A DNA stretch of 64,000 nucleotides from Sphingomonas sp. TZW2008 (GTDB lineage: Bacteria; Pseudomonadota; Alphaproteobacteria; Sphingomonadales; Sphingomonadaceae). The notes below the pieces were generated by a model, which was not told where the DNA came from, made no database searches, and saw only the letters and a program-made list of their open reading frames with translations. Each line of letters starts with the position of its first letter. The stretch's first letter is position 1. Below are positions 38,476 to 47,664 of the stretch, in pieces. The DNA lies in the NCBI RefSeq assembly GCF_002117915.1, contig NZ_BDJB01000009.1, positions 1 through 64,000 on the forward strand. The letters are read 5' to 3'. The position numbers were made by a program, and so were the translations under genes.

Positions 38476-39035
38476 TCCGCGCGCGCGATCTCGACCGCGC
38501 CGAGCGAGGCGAGGTGATCGGTCATGAACTGGCAGTCGAGCAGCGTGAACCCGCCGACGCGCAGCCGCGCGACGAGTGCGGCGAGCGCGACCTTCGACGC
38601 GTCGGTCGCGCGGCTGACCATGCTCTCGCCAAAGAAAGCGCGGCCAAGCGCGAGGCCGTAGAGCCCGCCGACGAGGCGGTCGCCGTCCCAGCATTCGATC
38701 GAGTGCGCGAAGCCGGCGGCGTGGAGTTCCAGAAAGACTGCCTCGATCGGGCGGTTGATCCACGTTTCCGGGCGATCGGTCGCCGCCTCCGCGCACAGCG
38801 CGATGACCTCGCCGAACGCGGCATCGGCGGTCACCCGGAAACGCTCGGCGCGCAGCGTGCGGCGGAGCGTTCGGGAAAGGTGGAAGCCGTCGAGCGGCAG
38901 GATCGCGCGGGTGCGCGGTTCGACCCAGTAGACACCCGGCGCATCACGCGCGTCGGCCATCGGGAACACGCCCACCGCATAAGCGCCGAGCACGGTCGCA
39001 GGATCGAGCATCTCGGGCGGGCGGCGGCGCGGCAT
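38301..39035 (-). CDS. aat: Leucyl/phenylalanyl-tRNA-protein transferase
   Basis: 244 residues. Aat adds Leu or Phe to the N-terminus of proteins for the N-end rule. Motifs include LGAYAVGVFPMADARDAPGV, WVEPRTRAILPLDGFHLSR, GEVIALCA, TWINRPIEAVFLELHAAGFA, HSIECWDGDRLVGGLYG and FFGESMVSRATDASKVAL. It overlaps the 3' end of the DUF2155 gene by 175 bp on the other strand, a notably large overlap. Cytoplasmic. Confidence 0.94.
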   Translation of the reverse strand: MPRRRPPEMLDPATVLGAYAVGVFPMADARDAPGVYWVEPRTRAILPLDGFHLSRTLRRTLRAERFRVTADAAFGEVIALCAEAATDRPETWINRPIEAVFLELHAAGFAHSIECWDGDRLVGGLYGLALGRAFFGESMVSRATDASKVALAALVARLRVGGFTLLDCQFMTDHLASLGAVEIARADYVALLGAALSDTLGSASPTPRWADGAADFRAVDGVASTSVAGPLSGKVIAQLLAQTS

Positions 39036-39153
39036 CGGAAGCGGCGAGCCTAGCAGATCGGCGGTGCGGCGCACGCGGCAAAACGCGTCGCCGACCGTAC
39101 GCACACGCGCCGCGGCGCGCCGGGACCTGCCCGGCCCGCCGCGATCGACAGGG

Positions 39154-39537
39154 TCAGCCCTTGCAGGTGAGCGAGGGCTTGCCGGGCTGTTCGAGCGTGA
39201 TGTTGGTGGGGCTGCCCGTCAGCTTCCAGCCGCCGTCGGCAACCAGCGGCTCGCCGCCGTTCGGCGCGGTGAGCGTGGTCGGCGAACCGTCCTTGGCGGT
39301 GCGCACGATCGCCTGCTTGTCGCCTTCGAAGAAGGTGACGTAGACGACGCTGTTGTCCTTGCAGCGCATCGACTTGTCCGCCTTGATCGCGGGCGGCAGC
39401 TCGACCGCACCCGCGTTGGCGAGCTGCGTCGCCATGGGATCGGGATTGGTATCGATCACTTCGGGCTCGGCCGACTTGGAGTTGCAGGCAGCGAGCGCCA
39501 TGAGCGCCGCGATTGCGATGGGGAGGGGGCTCTTCAT
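39154..39537 (-). CDS. Lipoprotein with MliC-like domain
   Basis: 127 residues. The signal peptide ends in the lipobox LAAC. The mature part has two cysteines in the MliC pattern: SMRCKDNSVVYVTFFEGDKQ, TTLTAPNGGEPLVADGGWKL, and a final LTCKG. MliC proteins inhibit C-type lysozyme in the periplasm. Similarity is judged by eye and weak, so call it MliC-like. It is upstream of aat on the same strand. Confidence 0.65.
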   Translation of the reverse strand: MKSPLPIAIAALMALAACNSKSAEPEVIDTNPDPMATQLANAGAVELPPAIKADKSMRCKDNSVVYVTFFEGDKQAIVRTAKDGSPTTLTAPNGGEPLVADGGWKLTGSPTNITLEQPGKPSLTCKG

Positions 39538-39618
39538 ACGGCTCGCGGATTTCGCGCATGCAACACGAGGCGTCAAGTTGATGCCGCGTTTAACGGATAT
39601 TTTATAGCATGTTCGAAC

Positions 39619-40938
39619 TTACTCGTGGAACTCGTCAAGCTCCGGAATGCGGCCGAACGCGATTTTGCTGCCGATCCGATCGATCCGCCCGCCATTGAGC
39701 GGGCCGACCGAGACCGCGTTGCGCCCGAAACGCTGGTTGATCCGGTCCATCGCCTCGCTGAGCGCGAGACCGCGCGTCTCGCGCGCCAGCGGATCCTCGG
39801 GCGCGAGATGCGCGAACAGCGAGCCCTGGTCGCCCGCGACGGGCGCGATCTCCGCCAGCGTCACGCCGATCATGCGCAGCCGAAAGCCGCCGGGCCGCGC
39901 CGCGGCGGCGGCGCGCAGCCGCGGGAACAGCGCGTCGAGCCGGGCGAGGACGACGAAGCTGTCCTGCGTTTCGGGAAGACGGATCGAGGCGCGCCAGCCG
40001 CTCTTGTCGTCCTCGAACTTCGCATGGAGGACGAGCAGGCGCGCGCGATAGCCCTTGCGCCGCAGCCGGCTCGCGGCCTTGAGCGCGAGCCGCCGCGCGG
40101 TGAGCCGCGCGGGCTCGTCGCCGCGCGTCGAGGGCGACAGGACGTGGCTGTGCCCGACGGTGCGGCTCTGCGTCGCCTTCTCGGGCAGGTCGACGCCGTG
40201 CAACTGGTACCACAGCCGATCGCCGTCGGTGCCGCCCCACGCGAAGCCCGCGTCGCGCGGGCGGCGCGCGCAATATTGCGCGATGTCGTTCACCCCGTCG
40301 CGCGCCAGCCGCCGTTCCATCTTGGCGCCGATCCCGGCGATCTCGGTGAGCTTCAATCCGAACAAGGCATGCGGCAGATCGCGATCCTCGAACACGACCA
40401 GCCCGTCCGGCTTCTGCAGATCCGACGCGAGCTTCGCGAGCAGGCGATTGGGGGCGATGCCCACCGACGAGGTGAGGCAGGCGCCGATCCGCTGGCGGAT
40501 ACCCGCCTTTATCCGCCGCGCCAGCGCGACCGCCGCGGCGCGATCATTCTCATTGTCGAGCAGGCGGCAGGCGACCTCGTCGATCGAGCAGACGCGCGTG
40601 ACGGGGATGTGGCGCCAGATCTCCGCGACAATCGCGTCGTGGAATTCGACGTAGCGGCGGTGGCGGGCGGGAGTGACGATGACGTTGCGGCACAGGCGCT
40701 GCGCTTCCCACACCGGCGTACCGGTCTTGATCCCGAAGCGCTTCGCCTCGATCGACGCGGCGATCGCCACGGTGGTGTCGCTGCCGATCGGCGCGACGAT
40801 CACCGGGCGGCCGCGTAAGCCGGGCTGGAGCTGCTGCTCGACACTGGCGAAATAGGAGTTGAGATCGAGGAACAGCCAGCGCAGCGGCCGGGGCGGCAGA
40901 TCTGGTCGCGAAGCGGTGGGCGACTCGGACTGGGTCAT
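39619..40938 (-). CDS. Y-family (UmuC/DinB-like) translesion DNA polymerase
   Basis: 439 residues. Catalytic motifs are LFLDLNSYFASVEQQL with the first Asp, and VCSIDEVACRL with the Asp-Glu pair. The fingers motif is SSVGIAPNRLLAKLASDLQ, and the HhH region LTEIAGIGAKMERRL follows. The little-finger domain and a long tail make it longer than DinB (about 350); length suits UmuC-like proteins. A GAAC-N7-GAAC box just upstream indicates LexA control. No umuD gene is adjacent. Confidence 0.9.
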   Translation of the reverse strand: MTQSESPTASRPDLPPRPLRWLFLDLNSYFASVEQQLQPGLRGRPVIVAPIGSDTTVAIAASIEAKRFGIKTGTPVWEAQRLCRNVIVTPARHRRYVEFHDAIVAEIWRHIPVTRVCSIDEVACRLLDNENDRAAAVALARRIKAGIRQRIGACLTSSVGIAPNRLLAKLASDLQKPDGLVVFEDRDLPHALFGLKLTEIAGIGAKMERRLARDGVNDIAQYCARRPRDAGFAWGGTDGDRLWYQLHGVDLPEKATQSRTVGHSHVLSPSTRGDEPARLTARRLALKAASRLRRKGYRARLLVLHAKFEDDKSGWRASIRLPETQDSFVVLARLDALFPRLRAAAAARPGGFRLRMIGVTLAEIAPVAGDQGSLFAHLAPEDPLARETRGLALSEAMDRINQRFGRNAVSVGPLNGGRIDRIGSKIAFGRIPELDEFHE

Positions 40939-40946
40939 CGGGAAAA

Positions 40947-40961
40947 GAACGATACCAGAAC
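40947..40961 (-). promoter_or_regulatory. LexA box of the Y-family polymerase
   Basis: GAAC-GATACCA-GAAC (GTTC-N7-GTTC on the coding strand) lies 8 bases before the start codon, where bound LexA would block transcription or initiation. Confidence 0.7.
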
Positions 40962-40969
40962 ATTGCAAC

Positions 40970-40984
40970 GTTCCCTAGTTGTTC
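40970..40984 (+). promoter_or_regulatory. LexA box on the radA side of the shared promoter
   Basis: GTTC-CCTAGTT-GTTC matches the consensus exactly and points opposite to the polymerase box 8 bases away. It lies 66 bases before radA. Confidence 0.65.
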
Positions 40985-41049
40985 CTTGGCCGGCGATCGC
41001 CTAGATCGATCGTTCCGCGCCCGCGTGCCCGTCAACGGATTGAGAGAAG

Positions 41050-42423
41050 ATGGCCAAACCGCAGAAACGCTACGTCTGCCAGGCATGCGGCTCGGTCGCG
41101 TCACGTTGGCAGGGGCAGTGCGTCGACTGTTCCGAGTGGAACACGCTGGTCGAGGAAGCGCCGGTGGTGGTGACGCCGTTCCAGGCGAAGCACAATCTGC
41201 AGGGCGGCGGGCGTGCGGTGACGATGGTCTCGCTCGATACCGAGGTGGCGCTGCCGGCGCGGATGGCGAGCGGCATCGCCGAGCTCGACCGCGCGCTGGG
41301 CGGCGGCTTCGTCGAAGGCAGCGCGACGCTGATCGGCGGCGATCCGGGGATCGGCAAGTCGACGCTGCTGCTCCAGGCAGCGGCGCGCATGGCGCTGGCG
41401 GGGGGTGACGTCGCCTATATCTCGGGCGAGGAGGCGGCGGACCAAGTGCGGCTGCGCGCACGCCGGCTGGGGCTGGGCGAGGCGCCGGTGCGGCTCGCCT
41501 CGGCGACGTCGGTGCGCGACATCCTGACGACGCTCGGCGCCGGCAAGCCGCCGGCGCTGCTGGTGATCGATTCGATCCAGACGATGCATTCGGACCTGAT
41601 CGAGGGGGCGCCAGGCACCGTCAGCCAGGTGCGGGCGAGCGCGCAGGAGCTGATCCGCTTCGCCAAGGAGCGCGGCACCGCGATGGTGCTCGTCGGTCAT
41701 GTCACCAAGGATGGGACGATCGCCGGGCCGCGCGTGCTCGAGCACATGGTTGATACCGTGCTGAGCTTCGAGGGCGAGCGCAGCCACCAGTATCGCATCC
41801 TGCGCGCGATCAAGAACCGCTTCGGCGGCACCGACGAGATCGGCGTGTTCGCGATGCAGAGCGAGGGGCTGACCGAGGTGTCGAACCCCTCGTCGCTGTT
41901 CCTGACACAGCGCGACGAGAGCGTGACGGGTGCGATCGTGTTTCCCGCGCTGGAGGGGACGCGGCCGGTGCTGGTCGAGATCCAGGCGCTGGTCGTGCGC
42001 CTTGCCAGCGGCGCGACGCCGCGGCGTGCGGTGGTCGGCTGGGACAGCGGGCGGCTGGCGATGATCCTGGCGGTGCTCGAGGCGCGCTGCGGGCTGAGCT
42101 TCTCGTCGGCCGAAGTCTACCTCAACGTCGCCGGCGGGTATCGCGTGCAGGATCCAGCGGCGGACATGGCGGTCGCCGCGGCGCTGGTGTCGGCACTGTC
42201 TGAGCGGCCGGTCGCGGCCGATGCGGTCGCGTTCGGCGAAGTCGCGCTGTCGGGCGAGGTGCGCAGCGTGGCGCACGGCGCGCTGCGGCTGAAGGAGGCG
42301 GCGAAGCTTGGCTTCGGCAAGGCGCTGGTGCCCGCCGCGATGGCGAGTGACAAGGCCGCGCTCCGTCTCGCGGGCTTTCCCACGCTGGCGCGGCTGGTGG
42401 ATCACCTTCTGGGGCGCGACTGA
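41050..42423 (+). CDS. radA: DNA repair protein RadA
   Basis: 457 residues. RadA is a RecA-like DnaB-type helicase in recombinational branch migration. The zinc finger has C10, C13, C24 and C27; Walker A GDPGIGKST is at 97-105; the RadA motif KNRFGGTDEIGVF and a C-terminal Lon-like domain (GYRVQDPAADMAVAAALVSA) follow. The upstream region is shared with the divergent Y-family polymerase and contains two opposed LexA boxes. Cytoplasmic. Confidence 0.96.
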   Translation: MAKPQKRYVCQACGSVASRWQGQCVDCSEWNTLVEEAPVVVTPFQAKHNLQGGGRAVTMVSLDTEVALPARMASGIAELDRALGGGFVEGSATLIGGDPGIGKSTLLLQAAARMALAGGDVAYISGEEAADQVRLRARRLGLGEAPVRLASATSVRDILTTLGAGKPPALLVIDSIQTMHSDLIEGAPGTVSQVRASAQELIRFAKERGTAMVLVGHVTKDGTIAGPRVLEHMVDTVLSFEGERSHQYRILRAIKNRFGGTDEIGVFAMQSEGLTEVSNPSSLFLTQRDESVTGAIVFPALEGTRPVLVEIQALVVRLASGATPRRAVVGWDSGRLAMILAVLEARCGLSFSSAEVYLNVAGGYRVQDPAADMAVAAALVSALSERPVAADAVAFGEVALSGEVRSVAHGALRLKEAAKLGFGKALVPAAMASDKAALRLAGFPTLARLVDHLLGRD

Positions 42424-42445
42424 GGCCCGCCGGAAACGCCGGGCC
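42424..42445 (+). terminator. Short hairpin after radA
   Basis: GGCCCG (42424-42429) pairs with CGGGCC (42440-42445) immediately after the radA stop. There is no T-tract, so it is a weak candidate. Confidence 0.35.
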
Positions 42446-42492
42446 AAACAGACCCGTTCTCAAGCGCGCCGCTACGCCCTAGATGCGGCGTG

Positions 42493-43065
42493 ATGAATTT
42501 GAACGGACTCGATATCGCGGTGCTGACCGCCGTCGGCGGCAGCGCGCTGCTCGGGCTGAAGCGCGGGTTCGTCACCGAAGTGCTGGCGCTGTTCGCCTGG
42601 GTCGCGGTCGTCTTCGCGGTGAAGATCTTCCACCTGCCGCTGGCGAAGGCACTCACCGCGCCGATCGGCACCGCATCGGGCGCGGCGTCGCTTGCCTTCG
42701 TGCTGCTCGGCGGCGCGACCTACGTGTTCGGGCGGATCATCGCCAACGCGGTCGGCGGGCGCGTGCGCTCGTCGGTGCTGGGGCCGGTCGATCGCGCGCT
42801 CGGCTTCGGCTTCGGCGCGCTCAAGGGGCTGATCCTTGCCAGCCTCGCCTTCCTCCTCCTCGTGCTGGTGCTCGACACGATCGGCGGCGGGCCGACACGC
42901 CGCCCGCTGTGGATCAAGGAGGCGCGCACCTATCCGCTGCTCAACGCGACCAGCGCGGCAATCGCCGATTTTGTCGACCGCCGCCGCCGCGGCCAGCCGG
43001 TGTTCGGCCCCCGCACCCCGCCGCTCGATCTGCCGGCGGCGGACAACACGAGTGATCCCCGATGA
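42493..43065 (+). CDS. cvpA: CvpA family membrane protein
   Basis: 190 residues. Four hydrophobic helices are predicted, with the family pattern GLDIAVLTAVGGSALLGLKR, GFVTEVLALFAW and the basic GPVDRALGFGFGALKGLI. CvpA is needed for colicin V production and envelope stress tolerance in enterobacteria; the exact role is unknown. A GTG one codon upstream is an alternative start. The stop overlaps the next gene by four bases (ATGA). Confidence 0.9.
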   Translation: MNLNGLDIAVLTAVGGSALLGLKRGFVTEVLALFAWVAVVFAVKIFHLPLAKALTAPIGTASGAASLAFVLLGGATYVFGRIIANAVGGRVRSSVLGPVDRALGFGFGALKGLILASLAFLLLVLVLDTIGGGPTRRPLWIKEARTYPLLNATSAAIADFVDRRRRGQPVFGPRTPPLDLPAADNTSDPR

Positions 43066-43499
43066 GCGCGACGCTCTACAATGACGCGATCCTTCGCCTA
43101 GCGACCGACAATCCGATCGACGAGCGGCTGCCCGACCCGCAGGGGACGAGCGAGAAGCGCTCGCCGATCTGCGGCAGCCGCGTGACGGTCGACGTCAACC
43201 TCGGGCCCGACGGGCGCGTGAGCGAGGCTGGGATGCTGGTGCGCGCCTGCGCGCTCGGCCAGGCATCGTCGTCGCTGCTCGCCGCCAACGTGATCGGCCG
43301 TACGCCGGAGGAACTCGCTGCGGCGCGCGACGCGCTCGCCGACTGGCTCGCACAGGGCGGCGACGTGCCAGCGTGGCCGGGGGTGGACGTGCTGGCGCCG
43401 GCGCGCGACTATCACGCGCGCCACGCGTCGATCCGGCTCGCCTTCGAGGCGGCGGCGGAGGCGGCGGCGCAGGCGCGGACGCGCAGCGAGGGGGACTGA
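43062..43499 (+). CDS. NifU/IscU-like iron-sulfur scaffold homologue
   Basis: 145 residues. The fold matches NifU N-terminal/IscU proteins: LYNDAILRLATDNP, ERSPICGSR-like Cys37 and VRACALGQASS with Cys63. The third ligand Cys of functional scaffolds would fall near residue 123, where this protein reads RHASIRLAFEA without Cys. It may therefore not assemble clusters in the usual way. It is coupled to cvpA upstream and shares one base with the antiporter start downstream. Confidence 0.78.
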   Translation: MSATLYNDAILRLATDNPIDERLPDPQGTSEKRSPICGSRVTVDVNLGPDGRVSEAGMLVRACALGQASSSLLAANVIGRTPEELAAARDALADWLAQGGDVPAWPGVDVLAPARDYHARHASIRLAFEAAAEAAAQARTRSEGD

Positions 43500-45256
43500 T
43501 GGAACACGGCGCTGCCGGATCACTGCTGCGCGACGGCTTCATCCTGCTGGGCGCGGGGCTCGGCTTCGTGCTGCTGTTCCGGCGATTGGGGCTGGGCGCG
43601 ACGCTGGGCTATCTCGTCGCCGGCGCAGTGGTCGGCCCGCACGTCCTGGGGCTGGTCGGCGACGCCGAATCGAAGATGGGGATCGCCGAACTCGGCATCA
43701 CGCTGCTGCTGTTCGTCGTCGGGCTCGAGCTCAATCCGACGCGGCTGTGGCGGCTGAAGGAGGATATCTTCGGGCTCGGGCTGCTGCAGGTCGTCGCCTG
43801 CGGCGTGGCGATCAGCGCGATCATTGCGGTCTTCGCGCACTTCTCGATCCCCGCGGCGTTCGCGCTCGGCCTGCCGCTGGCGCTGTCGTCGACCGCGCAG
43901 GTGCTGCCGATGCTGCAATCGTCGGGCCGGCTGCGCACCCCGTTTGGCGAGCGCGCCTTTTCCATCCTGCTGTTCCAGGATCTGTCGATCATCCCGCTGA
44001 TCACGATCATCGCCGCGATGAGCCGCAATCCCGCCGACGCGGGGGGGCCGCCGGGGTGGCTGCTGATCGTCTACACGGTGCTGGCGATCGCCGGGCTGAT
44101 CGCGGCGGGTCGCTTCTTGCTGCGCCCGCTGTTCCGCTGGATCGGCAACATGGGCGAGCGCGAGATGTTCGTCTTTGCCGCGCTGTTCACCGTCATCGCC
44201 AGCGCCGCGCTGATGGAGGCGCTCGGCCTGTCGACCGCGCTAGGCGCGTTCGTCGCCGGCGTGATGCTCGCCGACAGCCCGTACCGCCACGAGCTGGAGG
44301 CGGACGTCGACCCGTTCCGGTCGATCCTGCTCGGACTGTTCTTCCTCACCATCGGCATGATGCTGAACCTGGAGGCGATCGCCGAGCGGCCGTTCTTCGT
44401 CGTCGCCATGGCGCTGGCGCTGATCGCGACCAAGACGGCGGTGATCGTTGGCATCGGCATGGCGTTCCGCATGAAGTGGCGGTCGGCGCTCGCGCTGGGT
44501 CTGCTGCTCAGCCAGGGCGGCGAATTCGGCTTCGTGCTGTTCGCGCAGGCGGCCGACGCCTATCTGATCGCGCCCGATGCGGCGTCGCTGTTCGGCGCGA
44601 TCATCACGCTGTCGATGGCGACGACGCCGTTCCTAATGGGGATCACGCGGCGCTTCCGCGAGGAGCCGATCGTGGCGCAGGAGCGCGACGGGCCGACCGC
44701 GGACGGCGCCAATGCGGTGATCGTCGGCTACGGACGGTTCGGCCAGACGGTGGGGCAGATGCTGCTGACGCAGGACATTCCCGTCACGCTGATCGACACC
44801 GATATCGAGATGATCGACATCGCCGGTGAGTTTGGCGCCAAGGTCTATTACGGCGACGGTACGCGGCTCGATCTGCTGCGCCAGGCGGGTGCGGCGGAGG
44901 CGGAGCTGATCCTGTTCTGCATCGACGGTGACCAGGTGACCCCCGAGGTCGTCGAGGCAGTGCACGAGGCGTTCCCGCAGGCGTCAATCTACGTCCGCGC
45001 GTTCGACCGGCGATCGCTCGTCAAGCTCAAGAACGGCCCGGCGACGCTGGTGGTGCGCGAGGTGCTCGAATCGGCCGTCAAGATGGCGCGCGCGGCGATG
45101 CACGGACTGGGCATCGACCGCGCCGACATCGATCGCGCCGAGGACATGTATCGCGCGCGCGACAAGGAGCGGCTGCGGATCCAGATCGAGGCGGGCGACA
45201 TACGCGCCGCACGCGCGCTGGTCGCCGAGCAGCAGCCGTGGGGGAACGATCGATGA
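43499..45256 (+). CDS. Monovalent cation:proton antiporter, CPA2 (KefB/KefC-like)
   Basis: 585 residues. About twelve transmembrane helices (to residue 390) with CPA2 motifs GYLVAGAVVGPHVLGL, LLLFVVGLELNP, ALSSTAQVLPML, LLFQDLSIIPL and LLLSQGGEFGFVLF. A cytosolic TrkA-N domain follows (VIVGYGRFGQTVGQMLL, TLIDTDIEMIDIAGEFG, YYGDGTRLDLL). It resembles glutathione-gated K+ efflux proteins, though gating by glutathione is not shown. Start ATG shares its A with the previous stop codon. Confidence 0.93.
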   Translation: MEHGAAGSLLRDGFILLGAGLGFVLLFRRLGLGATLGYLVAGAVVGPHVLGLVGDAESKMGIAELGITLLLFVVGLELNPTRLWRLKEDIFGLGLLQVVACGVAISAIIAVFAHFSIPAAFALGLPLALSSTAQVLPMLQSSGRLRTPFGERAFSILLFQDLSIIPLITIIAAMSRNPADAGGPPGWLLIVYTVLAIAGLIAAGRFLLRPLFRWIGNMGEREMFVFAALFTVIASAALMEALGLSTALGAFVAGVMLADSPYRHELEADVDPFRSILLGLFFLTIGMMLNLEAIAERPFFVVAMALALIATKTAVIVGIGMAFRMKWRSALALGLLLSQGGEFGFVLFAQAADAYLIAPDAASLFGAIITLSMATTPFLMGITRRFREEPIVAQERDGPTADGANAVIVGYGRFGQTVGQMLLTQDIPVTLIDTDIEMIDIAGEFGAKVYYGDGTRLDLLRQAGAAEAELILFCIDGDQVTPEVVEAVHEAFPQASIYVRAFDRRSLVKLKNGPATLVVREVLESAVKMARAAMHGLGIDRADIDRAEDMYRARDKERLRIQIEAGDIRAARALVAEQQPWGNDR

Positions 45257-45585
45257 ACTGGCTGGTAATCCTCGCGGCGCTGTCGGGTGCGCTCGCGGTG
45301 GGGGCGGGGGCGTTCGGGGCGCATGGCGCGAGCGGGCAGGCGCGGGAGTGGCTGCAAACGGGTGGTCAGTATCAGCTGATCCACGCCGTCGCGGCGCTCG
45401 TTGCGCTGCGGCTTGAGGCGCGCGGGCCGGCATGGCTGTTCGTTGCCGGCGGGGCGATCTTCGCCGGCACGCTGTATCTGATGGCGCTCGGTGCGCCGCG
45501 CTGGCTGGGGGCGATCACCCCGATCGGCGGCACGCTGCTGATCGCGGGATGGCTGTGGCTGGCGTGGATCGGCGCGCGCGGCTGA
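45253..45585 (+). CDS. DUF423 family membrane protein
   Basis: 110 residues with four hydrophobic helices. The family motif GAFGAHGASGQA near residue 20 and QYQLIHAVAALVAL are present, and GAPRWLGAITPIGGTLLIAG closes the protein. The start overlaps the antiporter stop by four bases, so both are coupled. Function unknown. Confidence 0.92.
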   Translation: MNWLVILAALSGALAVGAGAFGAHGASGQAREWLQTGGQYQLIHAVAALVALRLEARGPAWLFVAGGAIFAGTLYLMALGAPRWLGAITPIGGTLLIAGWLWLAWIGARG

Positions 45586-45607
45586 CGCGCGCGCGGCGGC
45601 TACGGCC

Positions 45608-45748
45608 TTAGCGTTTCTTGCGGCACGCGTCCGAGCAGTAGACGACGTTATCCCAGTCCTTCGCCCATTTCTTGCGCCAGGTGAACGGGCGCCCGCACGC
45701 CGGGCAGGTCTTGGTCGGCAGATCGCGCTTGGCGACGCCGTTGGGCAT
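45608..45748 (-). CDS. DUF2256 small zinc-binding protein
   Basis: 46 residues. The pattern [19 protein letters not shown] followed by [11 protein letters not shown] is the DUF2256 signature; four cysteines probably bind zinc. Function unknown; it is often found near photolyase genes, but here it follows aroB with a one-base overlap (TGATG), so it is coupled to it. Confidence 0.88.
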   Translation of the reverse strand: MPNGVAKRDLPTKTCPACGRPFTWRKKWAKDWDNVVYCSDACRKKR

Positions 45749-46848
45749 CAGCGCGGCTGCATCGCGAGAAAATTGCCGACGTCGGCGAGCGCGACGTTCC
45801 TGTCGAGATAGGTCTGGCCGATGCCACGCGCGAGGAGGAAGGGGATCTGCCCGCCGCTCGCCTTCTTGTCGTGGCGCATATGCTCGATCAACCGGTCCGC
45901 CGGCGCGTCGATCCCCGCCGCGGCGAGCCCGTCGGGCAGCCCGACCGCCTGCCAGTGCGCCGACACGCGCACTGCGTCGAACGCGGGGCACAGATCGCGC
46001 ACCGCCGAATAGCCGAAGGCGAGCGCGCATCCCGCCGCGACCGCCTCGCCGTGAAGCAGCCGGTCGGAGAAGCCTGCCTCGGCCTCGAGCGCGTGCCCGA
46101 AGGTGTGGCCGAGGTTGAGCAGCGCGCGGCGGCCCAGCGTCTCGAACTCGTCCTCACCGACGATCCGCGCCTTGGCCGCGACCGAGTGCGCGATGGCATA
46201 TTCGCGCCGCGAGGGATCGCCGGCGAGCAGCGCTGCGCCATTCTCCTCGCACCAGGCGAAGAAGGCGGCATCGTCGATCAGGCCGTATTTGACGACTTCG
46301 GCGTAGCCCGCGCGCAGCTCGCGCGGCGGCAGCGTGTCGAGCACCTGCGGGTCGATCAGCACCAATTTAGGCTGGTGGAACGCGCCGACGAGATTCTTGC
46401 CCGCGCGCGCGTTGATCCCGGTCTTGCCGCCGACCGACGAATCGACCTGCGCCAGCAGCGTTGTAGGTACTTGCACGAAGCCGCAGCCCCGCTTCAGGAT
46501 CGCGGTGGCGAAGCCGACGAGATCGCCGATCACGCCGCCGCCAAGCGCGATCACATGGTCACCGCGCTCGACGCCGAGATCGAGCAGCCTGTCGACGACC
46601 TGTTCGAGCGTCGCCCAGCTCTTCGACTTCTCGCCCGCGGGGATGACGATCGCCTCATGCGGCACGCCGGCAGTATCGAGCGACCGCTGCAGCGTCGCCA
46701 GATGCGGGCCGACGTTGGCATCGGCGACGATCGGCACGCGCCGGCCGCGCGCGAGCGGCGCGATATGTTCGCCCGCGCGGGCGAGCAGCCCGTTCTCGAT
46801 CACCACGTCGTAACTGCGCGCGTCCAGCGCCACCCGAACAACCGTCAT
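45748..46848 (-). CDS. aroB: 3-dehydroquinate synthase
   Basis: 366 residues. It converts DAHP to 3-dehydroquinate in the shikimate pathway. NAD- and metal-binding motifs include [53 protein letters not shown] and [15 protein letters not shown]. It overlaps aroK upstream by four bases; aroK-aroB is a standard pair. Cytoplasmic. Confidence 0.96.
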   Translation of the reverse strand: MTVVRVALDARSYDVVIENGLLARAGEHIAPLARGRRVPIVADANVGPHLATLQRSLDTAGVPHEAIVIPAGEKSKSWATLEQVVDRLLDLGVERGDHVIALGGGVIGDLVGFATAILKRGCGFVQVPTTLLAQVDSSVGGKTGINARAGKNLVGAFHQPKLVLIDPQVLDTLPPRELRAGYAEVVKYGLIDDAAFFAWCEENGAALLAGDPSRREYAIAHSVAAKARIVGEDEFETLGRRALLNLGHTFGHALEAEAGFSDRLLHGEAVAAGCALAFGYSAVRDLCPAFDAVRVSAHWQAVGLPDGLAAAGIDAPADRLIEHMRHDKKASGGQIPFLLARGIGQTYLDRNVALADVGNFLAMQPR

Positions 46849-47408
46849 GCCGCCCCGTAACCGATTGCCCGCAGAATCGCACGCACCGTCGCCTCGTGCG
46901 GCGCATTGTTGCTGGCGACGCGGATGTGCGCCTGCGCGTAGAGTGGGTTACGCGCCGCCGCCAGGTCGCGCAGCACCGCGGCGGGATCCTTGCCGCGCAG
47001 CAGCGGCCGAGTGTCGCGGCGGCGGACGCGCTCGACCAGCACGTCGATGTCGGCGTCGAGCCATACCGCTAGCGCCTCGGCGAGGATCAGCGCGCGCGTC
47101 GTGTCGTTGACGAACGCGCCGCCGCCGGTCGCGATCACCTTGGGCGTGCCGTCGATCAGCCGTTGGATCACGCGCCGTTCGCCGTCGCGGAAATACGCCT
47201 CGCCGAATTGCGCGAAGATCTCCGGGATCGACATGCCGGCGGCTTCCTCGATCTCGCTATCGGCATCGACGAAGGGGAGACGCAGGCGCTGCGCCAGTCG
47301 CCGCCCCACGGTGGACTTGCCGACGCCCATCAGCCCGACGAGCACGATCGGCGCACGTCGCCAGCGCTTCGTCGGATCGCGCTCCGCTTGGGGTGGGCTT
47401 TGCAACAT
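46845..47408 (-). CDS. aroK: Shikimate kinase
   Basis: 187 residues from MLQSPPQAERD. It phosphorylates shikimate. Motifs: Walker A GLMGVGKST (about 25-33), DADSEIEEAAGMSIPEIF, YFRDGERRVI, VIATGGGAFV and the lid RDTRPLLRG. The frame is open upstream to 47651 but without family sequence. A 118-bp gap separates it from the divergent small membrane gene. Confidence 0.95.
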   Translation of the reverse strand: MLQSPPQAERDPTKRWRRAPIVLVGLMGVGKSTVGRRLAQRLRLPFVDADSEIEEAAGMSIPEIFAQFGEAYFRDGERRVIQRLIDGTPKVIATGGGAFVNDTTRALILAEALAVWLDADIDVLVERVRRRDTRPLLRGKDPAAVLRDLAAARNPLYAQAHIRVASNNAPHEATVRAILRAIGYGAA

Positions 47409-47526
47409 GGCGAGGTGGGCTATACAGCGCGCCGGCGCTCCGGGTACAAGTTTCGGAAATGTCGGCTTCGCGACCCATGCGAAGTGCCGCGAGTGCCGGT
47501 TGTGCTGCGTCGTACAGGGTTGGAAC

Positions 47527-47664
47527 ATGTCGCGATTGATCGTCTCGCTGGTGGTGCTGTTGGTCGTGGTGATCGGCGGGCTGTTCTTTCTCGCGGGTAG
47601 CGCCACCGAGCGTCCGACGACGCGAGTCGAGAAGACGGTCGAGCTCGGCAACCTTGCGAGCTAG
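47527..47664 (+). CDS. Small membrane protein
   Basis: 45 residues: one hydrophobic helix (LIVSLVVLLVVVIGGLFFLA) and a charged tail with TERPTTRVEKTVE. It overlaps the start of the next gene by 11 bases. I recall similar short proteins ahead of a large hypothetical gene and xerD in sphingomonads. Function unknown. Confidence 0.65.
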   Translation: MSRLIVSLVVLLVVVIGGLFFLAGSATERPTTRVEKTVELGNLAS

